Part shown: positions 41,152 to 48,505 of the stretch, one piece after another
Layout: every line of letters starts with the position of its first letter
Numbering within the stretch: position 1 is the first letter of the stretch
NCBI GenBank assembly: GCA_963771655.1
Contig: CAVYUG010000007.1
Span: forward strand, 1-49,894
DNA length: 49,894 bases
From: JAWVFM01 sp963771655
Lineage (GTDB): Bacteria > Actinomycetota > Thermoleophilia > Solirubrobacterales > 70-9
Direction of reading: 5' to 3'
Translations under genes and position numbers: made by a program
The notes under the pieces: model-generated
The model's database searches: none
What the model saw: the letters and a program-made list of their open reading frames with translations, nothing else
Told to the model about the DNA's origin: nothing

Positions 41152-41946
41152 TCATCGCTTGGGACCGACGAACTCGTCGAGGCGGGCGACCGAGTCGCGT
41201 CGGGCGACCGAGATGTGCCAGCGCCCCCAGGGGCGCCACTCGACCCCGAGCTGATCACAGGCCTCCGTGAACAACGTCCGGATGTCGTCGGAGCGATTGG
41301 AGAATTGGTAGCGCGGATACGCATAGTCGCGTCCTTTGACGTGAACCCGATTGAGGCCTCGCCAGCCGTCCGTCTGGATGAGGCCGCGAGCGAAGACTCC
41401 AGCATGGCTAGTAACGATTTCGCGCTGCCAGGGCTCTAGGACGATCGGCCGCGTGTGCTTGCGACCGGGCCCGTGCTGCGGAAAAATGCAGGGCCACGCG
41501 CGCCAGGTCACCCCAACGTGCGCGCACTCAGAGACCTTGCTCGCCCGGATCCACGGCATGCGACCGGCGATCTCGCGAATCGCCGCAGCAGCCTCGGCGA
41601 TGATGCCTGGATAGGCGACGTCGAGCGTGAGGCGAAGCGCATACGCCGATCCGTTTCGGCTGATGTCTCCGTCGCCTAGGTACAGGCCCAAGAGGTACGC
41701 ATATGTCGCCGGGCAGAAATATCCAGGGCCGGTCGCCTCGTGCTTGATGTCGCAGCGCTCGCATGTCGGTAGACAGTCGTACGGCGAATGACGGCGCCTG
41801 TAGCCCGTAGGCGTAAGCCCCCGGGCCCATTTTTGGATGGTGGAAAGCGGAACCCCGGTCTTCAGACTGACCTCTCGCTGCGTCAAGCCCGTTCGACGCA
41901 GCCGTGCGACCTTCTCAATCTCATCGGGGGTCCGCGCACGTCCCAT
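41152..41946 (-). CDS. Free-standing LAGLIDADG homing-endonuclease-like protein with N-terminal HTH
   Basis: This 264-aa protein starts at the ATG 41944-41946. Residues 5-50 form an HTH ('TGLTQREVSLKTGVPLSTI'), and 58-78 contain four spaced cysteines (CLPTCERC...C), possibly a zinc site. Residues 84-93 ('YLLGLYLGDG') and 186-194 ('ARGLIQTDG') are the two LAGLIDADG helices, each ending in the catalytic-type Asp. The C-terminus 'SVARRDSVARLDEFVGPKR' is shared with many actinobacterial and phage proteins labelled transcriptional regulators. It is wedged on the minus strand between tRNA-Leu(UAG) and tRNA-Trp. No intron or intein is seen, so it is a free-standing homing gene or a domesticated DNA-binding protein. 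Confidence 0.82.
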   Translation of the reverse strand: MGRARTPDEIEKVARLRRTGLTQREVSLKTGVPLSTIQKWARGLTPTGYRRRHSPYDCLPTCERCDIKHEATGPGYFCPATYAYLLGLYLGDGDISRNGSAYALRLTLDVAYPGIIAEAAAAIREIAGRMPWIRASKVSECAHVGVTWRAWPCIFPQHGPGRKHTRPIVLEPWQREIVTSHAGVFARGLIQTDGWRGLNRVHVKGRDYAYPRYQFSNRSDDIRTLFTEACDQLGVEWRPWGRWHISVARRDSVARLDEFVGPKR

Positions 41947-42008
41947 TCCATACGAACATACGTTCGCGCTCGGACGGAAGAAGGTCACCCCTAAACTCCC
42001 CGCCTGCC

Positions 42009-42079
42009 GGGGGACTGGTGTAACGGCAACATAGTGGTCTCCAAAACCATTGCTCGAGGTTCGATTCCTCGGTCCCCCG
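42009..42079 (+). tRNA. tRNA-Trp (anticodon CCA), compact
   Basis: Acceptor GGGGGAC/GTCCCCC, D-stem GTGT/ACAT with a 7-nt D-loop, anticodon loop CTCCAAA (CCA, codon UGG), intact T-arm and discriminator G, the usual TrpRS identity base. Total length is 71 nt, shorter than most. CCA end not encoded. Confidence 0.88.
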
Positions 42080-42105
42080 CTTCCTGGCCTCGCTACCCTT
42101 GACCC

Positions 42106-42690
42106 GTGTCCAGGCACGCGGGACTTCTGGGCCGGCGCTCGAGGGTGGTCGCATTTGCATGTGGCCTCCTGGTCATGGGCGCCCTTGCCACCGGCGCGTC
42201 GGCGACCACGCCGACGGGCGGCTCGGGCTGCGCCCACGCGAACGCGAAGCCGGGCCAGGCGACGTCCAGCCAGCTCCGCCGCGCGACTCTCTGCCTCATC
42301 AACAAGGCACGCACCGCGGACGGCGTCCGTGCCCTGAAGCTCAACAGCGATCTCACCCGGATCGCGAAGCATCACACGAAGGCGATGCTCGGACAGAACT
42401 GCCTGAAGCACCGCTGCCTCGGCGAGCTCGCATTGCCAAAGCGCCTGAAGAACAGCGGCTACGTCGATAATGCCACGGCTTGGGGCTACGCCGAGGACCT
42501 CGGCTACGAATCGACACCGAGCAAGATGGTCAGCCGGTGGCTCAACACGACGCTGGACGCGCGAAACCTCCTGCGCGCGAAGTACCACGACGTCGGAATC
42601 GCCCCCTCTCCCGGGGCTGCCGGGACCGGCATCGCGGACTCCGCGTTCGAGACCTACACGGTCGACCTCGGCTGGCGGACGCTCGGCTAA
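42106..42690 (+). CDS. Secreted CAP/SCP-domain protein 1
   Basis: This 194-aa protein has a GTG start. The signal peptide is 'VVAFACGLLVMGALATG' with a cut near ASA. The mature start 'GCAHANAKPGQATSSQLRRA' and 'LCLINKARTADGVRALKLNS' match the N-terminus of CAP (YkwD-type) proteins. The conserved centre is degenerate: 'WGYAEDLGY' stands where GENLA-like Glu is usual, and the C-terminal 'VSRWLNTTLDARNLL' replaces SPAHR. CAP-domain proteins in bacteria are often secreted and of unknown activity (lipid or cell-wall binding). It is followed by a second CAP gene, so the pair is a tandem duplication. Confidence 0.8.
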   Translation: MSRHAGLLGRRSRVVAFACGLLVMGALATGASATTPTGGSGCAHANAKPGQATSSQLRRATLCLINKARTADGVRALKLNSDLTRIAKHHTKAMLGQNCLKHRCLGELALPKRLKNSGYVDNATAWGYAEDLGYESTPSKMVSRWLNTTLDARNLLRAKYHDVGIAPSPGAAGTGIADSAFETYTVDLGWRTLG

Positions 42691-42757
42691 CGCCGGCGCC
42701 CACCGAACTGCTGGAACCCGCTAAAGCTCGACCGGCACGTGCCGACGTAATGGCGGC

Positions 42758-43332
42758 ATGGATGCATCGCGTCGGAGGTCTCGCTCGCCGCGATCGCGGC
42801 GGCCGGCCTCGCGCTCGCCGGCGCGGCGTCGCTCGGCGCGGCGCCGGCCTCGGCCCACCCCTGCGCCCACGCGCACGCGAGCCCGCGGGCGGTCGGCACA
42901 AGAACCGCCTCCCACGCCGTCACCTGCCTGCTGGACAAGCGCCGCCACGATCACGGACTCGCGGGTTTTCGCACGAACCCGGACCTGCGCCGCGCCGCGC
43001 GCGACCACTCGCGACGGATGGACGGGCATGGCTGCTTCGACCATGTCTGCCCGGGCGAGTCCGGCATCATCAGCCGCCTGACCCAGGCGGGCTATCTCCT
43101 CCAGGGCCTGTTGAGCTGGTCCTACGGCGAGGACATCCACTGGGGCCCGGGCCACGCTTACGGAACGCCGGCGGCGACGGTCCGCGGCTGGATGCGCAGC
43201 CCCGCGCATCGGGCAAACATCCTCAACGGCAACTTCAGGGACATCGGCGTCGGCATCGCCTGGGGCACGCCGTCGAACGGGCACGGGGATGGCGGCATCT
43301 ACACGGCCGACTTCGGCTACCGGCGGCGGTAG
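42758..43332 (+). CDS. Secreted CAP/SCP-domain protein 2, frame break in signal peptide
   Basis: The CAP domain reads cleanly from about 42780: 'MDGHGCFDHVCPGESG' (His), 'WSYGEDIHWGPG' (Glu), 'GWMRSPAHRANIL' (Ser/His) and 'DIGVGIAWG'. It is the classical four-residue active cavity, better conserved than in copy 1. A signal peptide 'LAAIAAAGLALAGAASLG' precedes it, but that frame has no start codon after the TAA at 42748. The ATG at 42758 ('MDASRRRS') is in another frame, so a base is missing or extra near 42776. The mature N-terminus 'HPCAHAHASPRAVG' shares the Cys-Ala-His-Ala motif with copy 1. Confidence 0.78.
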
Positions 43333-43342
43333 ACCTCGAACC

Positions 43343-43348
43343 TATAAT
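43343..43348 (+). promoter_or_regulatory. -10 box of tRNA-Gly
   Basis: A perfect TATAAT, rare in this GC-rich sequence, sits 11 bp before the tRNA-Gly gene. It fits a sigma70-type -10 element with transcription starting just before the tRNA. No clear -35 is seen at the proper distance. Confidence 0.6.
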
Positions 43349-43359
43349 CGGCGACTCTC

Positions 43360-43432
43360 GCGGGCGAGGTGTAACTGGTTGCACATCAGCCTTCCAAGCT
43401 GAAGGAAGCGGGTTCGAGTCCCGTCGCCCGCT
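43360..43432 (+). tRNA. tRNA-Gly (anticodon UCC)
   Basis: Acceptor GCGGGCG/CGCCCGC, anticodon stem TCAGC/GCTGA with loop CTTCCAA (TCC, codons GGA/GGG), T-loop GGTTCGAGTCC, discriminator T. The MFS gene starts 18 nt later. CCA not encoded. Confidence 0.93.
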
Positions 43433-43450
43433 CCTCATAGGGTTGCGACC

Positions 43451-44827
43451 GTGAGCGTCGACGGCTCGCCTCGCCTCCGCGCGACGCTGATCGCGGCGTC
43501 GCTCAGCATCTTCGTCGTCCAGCTCGACTACTTCGCCCTCAACCTGGCGCTGCCGAAGATGGCGTCGGATCTCGATACGACGACGGCGAACCTGCAGTGG
43601 GTGATCAGCGGCTACATGCTCGCGCTCGCGGCGTTCCTGATCCCCGGAGGGAGGCTCGGCGACATCCTCGGCCGCAAGCGGATGCTCATCGTCGGCCTCG
43701 CGATCTTCGGCCTCGCCTCGCTCGGCGCTGGCGTCGCGCCGAGCGCCGAGGTCGTGATCGGCTTCCGGATCGTTCAGGGCGTCGGCGGCGGGATCATCTT
43801 CCCGCTAGCGGTCGCCGTCATCACCGACGCCTTCCCACCCGAGCGCACGATGCGCGCGATCGGCAATACCTATGGGATTGGGGCCGTCGCGACCGCGCTC
43901 GGCCCCCTGTTCGGCGGTGGACTGACGGAGCTGACCGACTGGCGCGTGGTCCTGCTCGTCAACGTCCCGGTGACCGCGGCGGCGATCGCCGTCGTCGTCC
44001 TCGGCGTGCGCGAGTCCCGCGACACGACGGTGCCGAGCTCGATCGACCTCGCCGGCCTCGTCGCGGTGACCTTCGGGATCGCCGCGGTCACGTTCGCCGT
44101 CGATCGCTCGGACCGATGGAGTCTCGGCGCTACGCTCGGCGCCGCCGCTGCCGGCCTGGTCTCGCTGGTGCTGTTCGTGTTGCGGGAGCGAACCGCGCGA
44201 TGGCCGCTCGTCCACCTGGATCTGTTCCGCAATGTCCCGTATGTGCTCGTCACGCTGATGGCGACGGTGGCGAACATCGCCTTCGTGGTGGCGACGTTCG
44301 CGGCGACCATCTACCTGCAGCAGGTCAAGGGCTATTCACCGCTTCAAGCCGGCGTGATCTTTCTCGCAGCGTCGATCCCGCTGGGCATCGCCGGGCCGCT
44401 GTCGGGCCGTCTGGGGGAGCGCTTCGACATACCCCGCACGATCGCCACCGCGACGATGGCCGGATCGGTCGGCCTCCTGGTGGTCTCGCTGGGCGGCGAC
44501 CTCGGTCCGTATTTGGCGGGGCTCGGGATGGTCGGGCTCGGCTACGGGGTCGGTTGGTCGATGGCGAGCGTCGGCACCCAGACCGTCGTGGCGCCCGAAC
44601 GAGCCGGCCAGGCCTCAGGCGTCACCCTCGCGATCGTGATCGGAAGCGCCGGCCTCGCGGTGGCGGTGGCAGCGGTGCTGATCGAGGGAGGGCCGAGCCT
44701 CGGGACTGCGATCGAGGGCCTCCTGCGCTGGATCGCAATCGGCGGCGCCGCGGCGGCCGCCATCCTCGCGGCTCTTTCGACGTGGCTCACGTCGAAGACG
44801 ATGGCCGTCGCCGGCTCCGGTCCCTGA
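43451..44827 (+). CDS. MFS drug/proton antiporter (DHA2-like, 14 helices)
   Basis: This 458-aa membrane protein has a GTG start. Motifs: 'FVVQLDYFALNLALPKMASD' (TM1, with the Asp typical of DHA2/EmrB-QacA pumps), 'PGGRLGDILGRKRMLIVGL' (motif A between TM2 and TM3), 'RIVQGVGGGIIFPLAVAVI' (motif B/C region) and 'LGPLFGGGLTELTDWR' (TM5). About 14 hydrophobic helices can be counted, fitting DHA2 rather than 12-helix DHA1. It probably exports small toxic compounds with proton motive force. No regulator is adjacent. Confidence 0.88.
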   Translation: MSVDGSPRLRATLIAASLSIFVVQLDYFALNLALPKMASDLDTTTANLQWVISGYMLALAAFLIPGGRLGDILGRKRMLIVGLAIFGLASLGAGVAPSAEVVIGFRIVQGVGGGIIFPLAVAVITDAFPPERTMRAIGNTYGIGAVATALGPLFGGGLTELTDWRVVLLVNVPVTAAAIAVVVLGVRESRDTTVPSSIDLAGLVAVTFGIAAVTFAVDRSDRWSLGATLGAAAAGLVSLVLFVLRERTARWPLVHLDLFRNVPYVLVTLMATVANIAFVVATFAATIYLQQVKGYSPLQAGVIFLAASIPLGIAGPLSGRLGERFDIPRTIATATMAGSVGLLVVSLGGDLGPYLAGLGMVGLGYGVGWSMASVGTQTVVAPERAGQASGVTLAIVIGSAGLAVAVAAVLIEGGPSLGTAIEGLLRWIAIGGAAAAAILAALSTWLTSKTMAVAGSGP

Positions 44828-44876
44828 CCCGGCCGCTTCAAGCCGGCGCCCCGTGCGTAAACTCGCAGTCGCACCA

Positions 44877-44950
44877 CGGGGCGTGGCGCAGCTTGGTAGC
44901 GCGTTCGGCTGGGGGCCGAAAGGTCGCCGGTTCAAATCCGGCCGCCCCGA
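44877..44950 (+). tRNA. tRNA-Pro (anticodon GGG), integration target
   Basis: Acceptor CGGGGCG/CGCCCCG; anticodon stem TTCGG/CCGAA with loop CTGGGGG (GGG, codons CCC/CCU); T-stem GCCGG/CCGGC; discriminator A. It is followed by a strong hairpin. Its 3' part is repeated exactly at 49845-49894 and imperfectly at 46792-46841, marking it as an attachment site. Confidence 0.94.
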
Positions 44951-44952
44951 CT
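44903..44952 (+). repeat. 50-bp attachment-site direct repeat, copy A (3' part of tRNA-Pro)
   Basis: From the anticodon stem of tRNA-Pro to 2 bp past its end. It is identical at all 50 positions to 49845-49894 and 44/50 to 46792-46841. Such tRNA 3'-end repeats are the usual attL/attR marks of tyrosine-recombinase elements. Confidence 0.85.
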
Positions 44953-44955
44953 AGG

Positions 44956-44984
44956 CGAAAGCCCGCTTCGGAAGCGGGCTTTCG
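44956..44984 (+). terminator. Terminator after tRNA-Pro
   Basis: CGAAAGCCCGC and GCGGGCTTTCG pair perfectly around TTCGGAA. A mutated copy lies at 46845-46873 after the decayed tRNA fragment. Confidence 0.88.
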
Positions 44985-45153
44985 GCATCTCAGGGGACTA
45001 CGGAGCGGCGCGTCTTGCTTACCAAGTCTTCTCTTTGGCCTGGGCTGGACCTTGATGGCTCCGAGTCACACTCGGCCCACGAATACTCAGTCTGGGTCGC
45101 AACGAAGATCGGATCGTGGCGGCTCGCACTCCAGCTGAATCGGAGGTTGGACA

Positions 45154-45357
45154 ATGACCCTCGCCTTGATCATCAACGTGGCGGCAGCGATCGCGCTGAC
45201 ACTCCTCTTGAGCGCGACGATGAGACTGCCTTTTCGCCTGCCAATCGCGCGCGCGACCCTGCGCCAGCGTCCCCGACCCGCGCCTGCACCCTCGGCTCCG
45301 CGCGTGGCTGCGCCCGCGACCCAGAACCGGCGTCGTCTTCATCCCGAGCTGACCTGA
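45154..45357 (+). CDS. 67-residue membrane peptide with basic proline-rich tail
   Basis: The gene has a GGAGGT Shine-Dalgarno 7 nt before the ATG. 'LALIINVAAAIALTLLLSAT' is one transmembrane helix, followed by an Arg/Pro/Ala-rich tail ('RQRPRPAPAPSAPRVAAP'). It lies in the island after tRNA-Pro and is followed by a strong terminator at 45387-45415. Role unknown. Confidence 0.62.
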   Translation: MTLALIINVAAAIALTLLLSATMRLPFRLPIARATLRQRPRPAPAPSAPRVAAPATQNRRRLHPELT

Positions 45358-45386
45358 CCAGGCCCATCAGAGGGCCCACCACCCGC

Positions 45387-45415
45387 AACGAGGCCCGCTC
45401 ACCGCGGGCCTCGTT
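45387..45415. terminator. 12-bp perfect hairpin
   Basis: AACGAGGCCCGC (45387-45398) and GCGGGCCTCGTT (45404-45415) pair perfectly with a 5-nt loop, 30 bp after the small membrane-peptide gene. The next ~190 bp to the GNAT gene contain no gene I can support. Confidence 0.82.
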
Positions 45416-45607
45416 CGTCTCATCGTCGCCAACGATCCGGCAGTCGTCGGCCTTTCGCGGGGTGTGCCCGAGCTTCCCCGCCTACCTTCGACCCAGTCGG
45501 TCGGGTTCGGCGAGCCGCTGGCCGGCGGCGGCGGGGTCGCGCTGCAGGACTTCCTCTCGGGCGAATGACGCTGTGCAATGGATCGAACCCGCCGATAGGC
45601 TCGCCGC

Positions 45608-46144
45608 GTGACGGCAGAGCGGACAGGGCCGCCCGAGGTCGAGATCGTCGAGGCGGGGGCGGAGCGGCTCGACGACGTCGAGCCGCTTTGGCAAGCCATG
45701 CACGAGCACAACGCCGAAATCGCAGGCGAGGCCCGCGCCCTCGTCCCGTTCCGGGGCACCGACGATTCCTGGCAGCGCCGCCGGGGTGAGTTCGAGCGCT
45801 GGATGCACGCCGGTGACGCCTGGCTGCTGATCGCTGAGCGCGAGGGGTCGCCCGTCGGCTTCGCCTTCTTCCGGATTTGCGAGGGCGACTGGAGCTTTGC
45901 GACCAACGAGCGGATGGGCGAGCTCGAGGCGCTTTCGGTCGAGCCCGAGCTGCGCCGCTGGGGAATCGGCTCGCTGCTTATGGAGGAGGTCGAGCAGCGG
46001 CTCGCCGCCGCGGGCGTCGGCTTCATCGGGCTGGCCGTCATCGCAGGCAACGACGAGGCCCTGGCCTTCTACAAGCGCTGGGGAATGGCTCCCTCGCACG
46101 TCCGCTGCCTCGGGCGGACGATCCTTGGCGGGGGTGGCCTCTAG
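45608..46144 (+). CDS. GNAT-family N-acetyltransferase
   Basis: This 178-aa protein has a GTG start. The GNAT acetyl-CoA site is 'LEALSVEPELRRWGIGSLLM' (motif A with R-x-x-G-x-G-like RRWGIG), followed by motif B 'GLAVIAGNDEALAFYKRWGM'. It should acetylate an amine on a small molecule, antibiotic or protein. It lies between tRNA-Pro and its first decayed copy, so it is likely cargo of an integrated element. Substrate cannot be assigned. Confidence 0.82.
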   Translation: MTAERTGPPEVEIVEAGAERLDDVEPLWQAMHEHNAEIAGEARALVPFRGTDDSWQRRRGEFERWMHAGDAWLLIAEREGSPVGFAFFRICEGDWSFATNERMGELEALSVEPELRRWGIGSLLMEEVEQRLAAAGVGFIGLAVIAGNDEALAFYKRWGMAPSHVRCLGRTILGGGGL

Positions 46145-46196
46145 AGGCATTGCCCACGGCGGGCAACTGAGCGGTAGCCGGGAGGCGAGCCCGGGA

Positions 46197-46394
46197 TCAC
46201 CCCGGAATCGGATTGGAACCCATGGCGGAGGTTCGGATCAGCCATGACGTGCCGCACTCCACGCATCCGATCCAAGTGCCGTAGCGGGTGTACTCGATAA
46301 GCCGAAGGCGAATCGGGTTAGCGTGATCGCAGACATCCGCCCCGGTTCGCGGGGGGTCTTCGCTGAGTTGCCACTTGCCCTTGAGCTCTGACAT
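46197..46394 (-). CDS. Small putative zinc-binding protein (65 aa)
   Basis: From the ATG at 46392-46394 it reads 'MSELKGKWQLSEDPP', then 'VCDHANPIRLRLIEYTRYGT' and 'IGCVECGTSW'. The C-x-H ... C-x-x-C spacing suggests a treble-clef or zinc ribbon. A longer in-frame start at 46541 is less likely. Coding evidence is composition plus the Cys pattern only; it could be spurious. Confidence 0.42.
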   Translation of the reverse strand: MSELKGKWQLSEDPPRTGADVCDHANPIRLRLIEYTRYGTWIGCVECGTSWLIRTSAMGSNPIPG

Positions 46395-46684
46395 CGCTGT
46401 TCCAAACGCCGGGGTGGACCGACCGATGTTTGCCGGCGGCTGCCCCAGAGCACGGAACCCCCGGACAAGGGGCCGGTTAAGCCACCGCGGGCCTATCGTC
46501 ACTGGGGTTTGGACGAAAGGTCCTTCTCGGGCGCTGCACACATCCTTTTTCGGGGGAGAGATTTCCGCCGTGCGTCAAAGCGCAGCCGGCTCACTAGGGA
46601 GCGGCCGCGAACCGTTCCTGCTCGACTATCGCGCGTCACCGCGGGAGACGTAGCGGGCCAGATCCAGACCCGCGACGGGCTCGG
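46395..46684. other. Intergenic region, no gene recognised
   Basis: Lower GC than the flanks, with no reading frame on either strand that has a credible start, ribosome-binding site and composition. It ends at the repeat module starting at 46685. Confidence 0.5.
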
Positions 46685-46875
46685 GGTACCGCTTTAGTAC
46701 CGACCGCTACGTCCTATGTGTCCAGATCGTCCACGAGCATGGACGGTGTCGGACGCATTGGACGCTCATGGACGCATCGACACCAATTGCGGCTCGGCTC
46801 GGGGCCGAAAGGCCGCCGGTTCAAATCCAGTTGCCCCGACTAGACGAAAGCCCGCTTGGGAAGTGGACTTTCGGC
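46685..46875 (+). repeat. Repeat module B: GGAC-motif array plus decayed tRNA-Pro 3' end and terminator
   Basis: 46685-46791 starts with GGTAC-CGCTTTA-GTACC (5-bp palindrome arms) and continues with GTCC and GGAC motifs in inverted then direct arrangement at ~10-bp spacing. 46792-46841 matches tRNA-Pro 3' (44/50; changes break the T-stem and acceptor), and 46845-46873 matches its terminator with mismatches. It looks like an old attR. Confidence 0.78.
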
Positions 46876-47008
46876 GCTTCTCGGCTCTGCATCCTAAGTC
46901 CCTTCTTCGGACCTCTTTAGGGCATTGAGCACCCCACGTTAGGCCGTGCTCACGAGGCTGCCCTATCACTGGGGTAGATCGATTCACCACGAAGCGGAAG
47001 GAACGGAG

Positions 47009-47335
47009 ATGGATCTGCACGGCTGCCGACATTGCGGGCGCCGGTTCGCGATGGGCTCCCCGAACGACGACAAAAGGCGATGCCCCCGATGCGGCTCTGA
47101 GCTCTCGCTGCTCTCTCGCGACGAGGGAAGCCATCGTCTTCAAGTCTGGCCGCCCCTCGACCTTCGCCCTGGCCAGAAGCCCTCGCGAGTAGCGGGTTCT
47201 TTGGCCGCAGTCCCTAGTGTCGACGGAACGGCACCGTCACCTTCCATGGGCCTTTCAGTGCTCGTTCCCGTCTCGCAGAGGTGCATCGGCGGGCAGCTTG
47301 AGACCTCGAGCCGGCTGACGCTCGAGGGGTCGTAG
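47009..47335 (+). CDS. Zinc-ribbon protein, 108 aa
   Basis: The ATG at 47009 has a GGAACGGAG-type Shine-Dalgarno. Residues 5-30 form a zinc ribbon: 'GCRHCGRRFAMG' and 'RRCPRCGSELSLL' (two C-x-x-C pairs). The rest is low-complexity, ending in 'SSRLTLEGS'. Small zinc ribbons of this kind bind nucleic acids or proteins. It lies after repeat B, so it is cargo of the second interval. The C-terminal half may be non-conserved read-through. Confidence 0.6.
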   Translation: MDLHGCRHCGRRFAMGSPNDDKRRCPRCGSELSLLSRDEGSHRLQVWPPLDLRPGQKPSRVAGSLAAVPSVDGTAPSPSMGLSVLVPVSQRCIGGQLETSSRLTLEGS

Positions 47336-47414
47336 AGGGCCACGTGCGCACGGGCCGTCGAACCGAAACTGGCTCCAGCTGTGCCGCGTCCGACTAGGGC
47401 CGCAAGCGACCGCA

Positions 47415-48443
47415 TCAGCGCGGCGCGAGCGTGACGGTGGCGATCGAGTCGAGGGTCGAGCCGTCGGACCCGAGACCTCCGATCAGAAACGCGATGCCGC
47501 CGGTGGCCGCGGCGGCCGCGTTCTGGACGGGGTACGGGAGCCTTCCGATCGGCCTCGCGCTGCCTGTGGTCGGATCGAAGGCGATGATCTGATCACTCGC
47601 GACGCCGGCTATCCGGCCGCCGAGCACGTAGACGCGGCCACCGAGGACCACCGCGGAGGCGTGTGAGGTCGCTGTCGGAAGGTGGCCGACAATCCTGGTG
47701 CGGCCAGCGGCCGGATCCACCGCCTGAATCGCGGTTGAGTCGGCGCCCGCGGTGAGCTCGCCACCGACGACGTAGATCGTGCGGCCGATCGGGGCCACGG
47801 CCGCGTAGCGGACGCCTACGCGAAGCGATGCGACGCGGCGGAAGCTCCCGCCGTCCGCGGTCTCGAGGACATCCTCGAGCGCCGACGTGCCGTCGAAGCC
47901 GCCGATGACGAACGCCCCGCTGCCGATCGTGGCCGTGGAGACGTCGGAACGAGCGGAGGGGAGGTGGCCGACGACCTGACCGCGGCCGCCCGGTCTGAGC
48001 GCCTCGACCGAGTCGAACTCGGTCGAGGCGCCGCCGCCGAAGACCAGGATCCGCCCGCGGACGGGGGCCGCGGCGGCGTCGTGGAGCGGCTCGGCGAGCG
48101 ATCCGTAGACGTCGGGCTTCCCGCTCGGAGGGACACGTACGATCGCCGCGGTCGAGACGTCGGAGGGGTCGACACCCCCAATGGAGAGGACCCCGCCGCC
48201 GGTTGCGATTGCCGCCTCGCCGGAAATCGGCGCCGGCAGCCGAGCCGGTAACAGGCGCGCGACCGGTTTCCTCGGCTTCCTCGGCTTCGGACTCGCGGGG
48301 GGGCGAGCCCCCGTCGTGTCCGGCCTCACAGGCCTCGAGCTCGATCTGCCGCCGGGCCGCAGCGCGATGAGGACGACCGAGAGCGCGGCGAGGATCGCCA
48401 GCAGGGCCATGAGCCTGAGCAGTCCTCGCCGCCGGGCTCGCAT
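47415..48443 (-). CDS. Membrane-anchored Kelch-type beta-propeller
   Basis: This is a 342-aa protein. Residues ~10-30 ('LMALLAILAALSVVLIAL') are a signal anchor, followed by a Pro/Lys linker ('ASPKPRKPRKPVARLLP'). The rest is a repeated ~45-residue Kelch-like unit with di-glycine turns: 'ILVFGGGASTEFDSVEAL', 'AFVIGGFDGTSALEDVLE', 'IYVVGGELTAGADSTAIQ', 'VYVLGGRIAGVASDQIIA' and 'AFLIGGLGSDGSTLDSIA'. It is outward facing, probably a binding or interaction domain; no catalytic motif is seen. It is divergent from a second propeller gene (62 bp between starts). Confidence 0.85.
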   Translation of the reverse strand: MRARRRGLLRLMALLAILAALSVVLIALRPGGRSSSRPVRPDTTGARPPASPKPRKPRKPVARLLPARLPAPISGEAAIATGGGVLSIGGVDPSDVSTAAIVRVPPSGKPDVYGSLAEPLHDAAAAPVRGRILVFGGGASTEFDSVEALRPGGRGQVVGHLPSARSDVSTATIGSGAFVIGGFDGTSALEDVLETADGGSFRRVASLRVGVRYAAVAPIGRTIYVVGGELTAGADSTAIQAVDPAAGRTRIVGHLPTATSHASAVVLGGRVYVLGGRIAGVASDQIIAFDPTTGSARPIGRLPYPVQNAAAAATGGIAFLIGGLGSDGSTLDSIATVTLAPR

Positions 48444-48458
48444 CCCGGACAGCCTAAG

Positions 48459-48479
48459 AGCGCCGGGTAAACCGGCGCT
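48459..48479. terminator. Hairpin in the divergent propeller intergenic region
   Basis: AGCGCCGG and CCGGCGCT pair perfectly around GTAAA, followed by TTTATT. It resembles a terminator in the plus direction, but it lies between two divergent genes, so it may be an operator or leader structure for either of them. Confidence 0.5.
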
Positions 48480-48505
48480 TTATTGGCGCCTGAGATGATT
48501 CGCCG

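Noticed and set aside
44877..45138. Peptide reading frames such as 'GRKVAGSNPAAPTR' through tRNA genes
   Set aside because: They are translations of tRNA sequence, a common artefact; not counted as genes.
44985..45153. Integrase remnant just after tRNA-Pro
   Set aside because: No R...H-x-x-R...Y pattern or other tyrosine-recombinase motif was found on either strand in this gap or in the following 4.7 kb.
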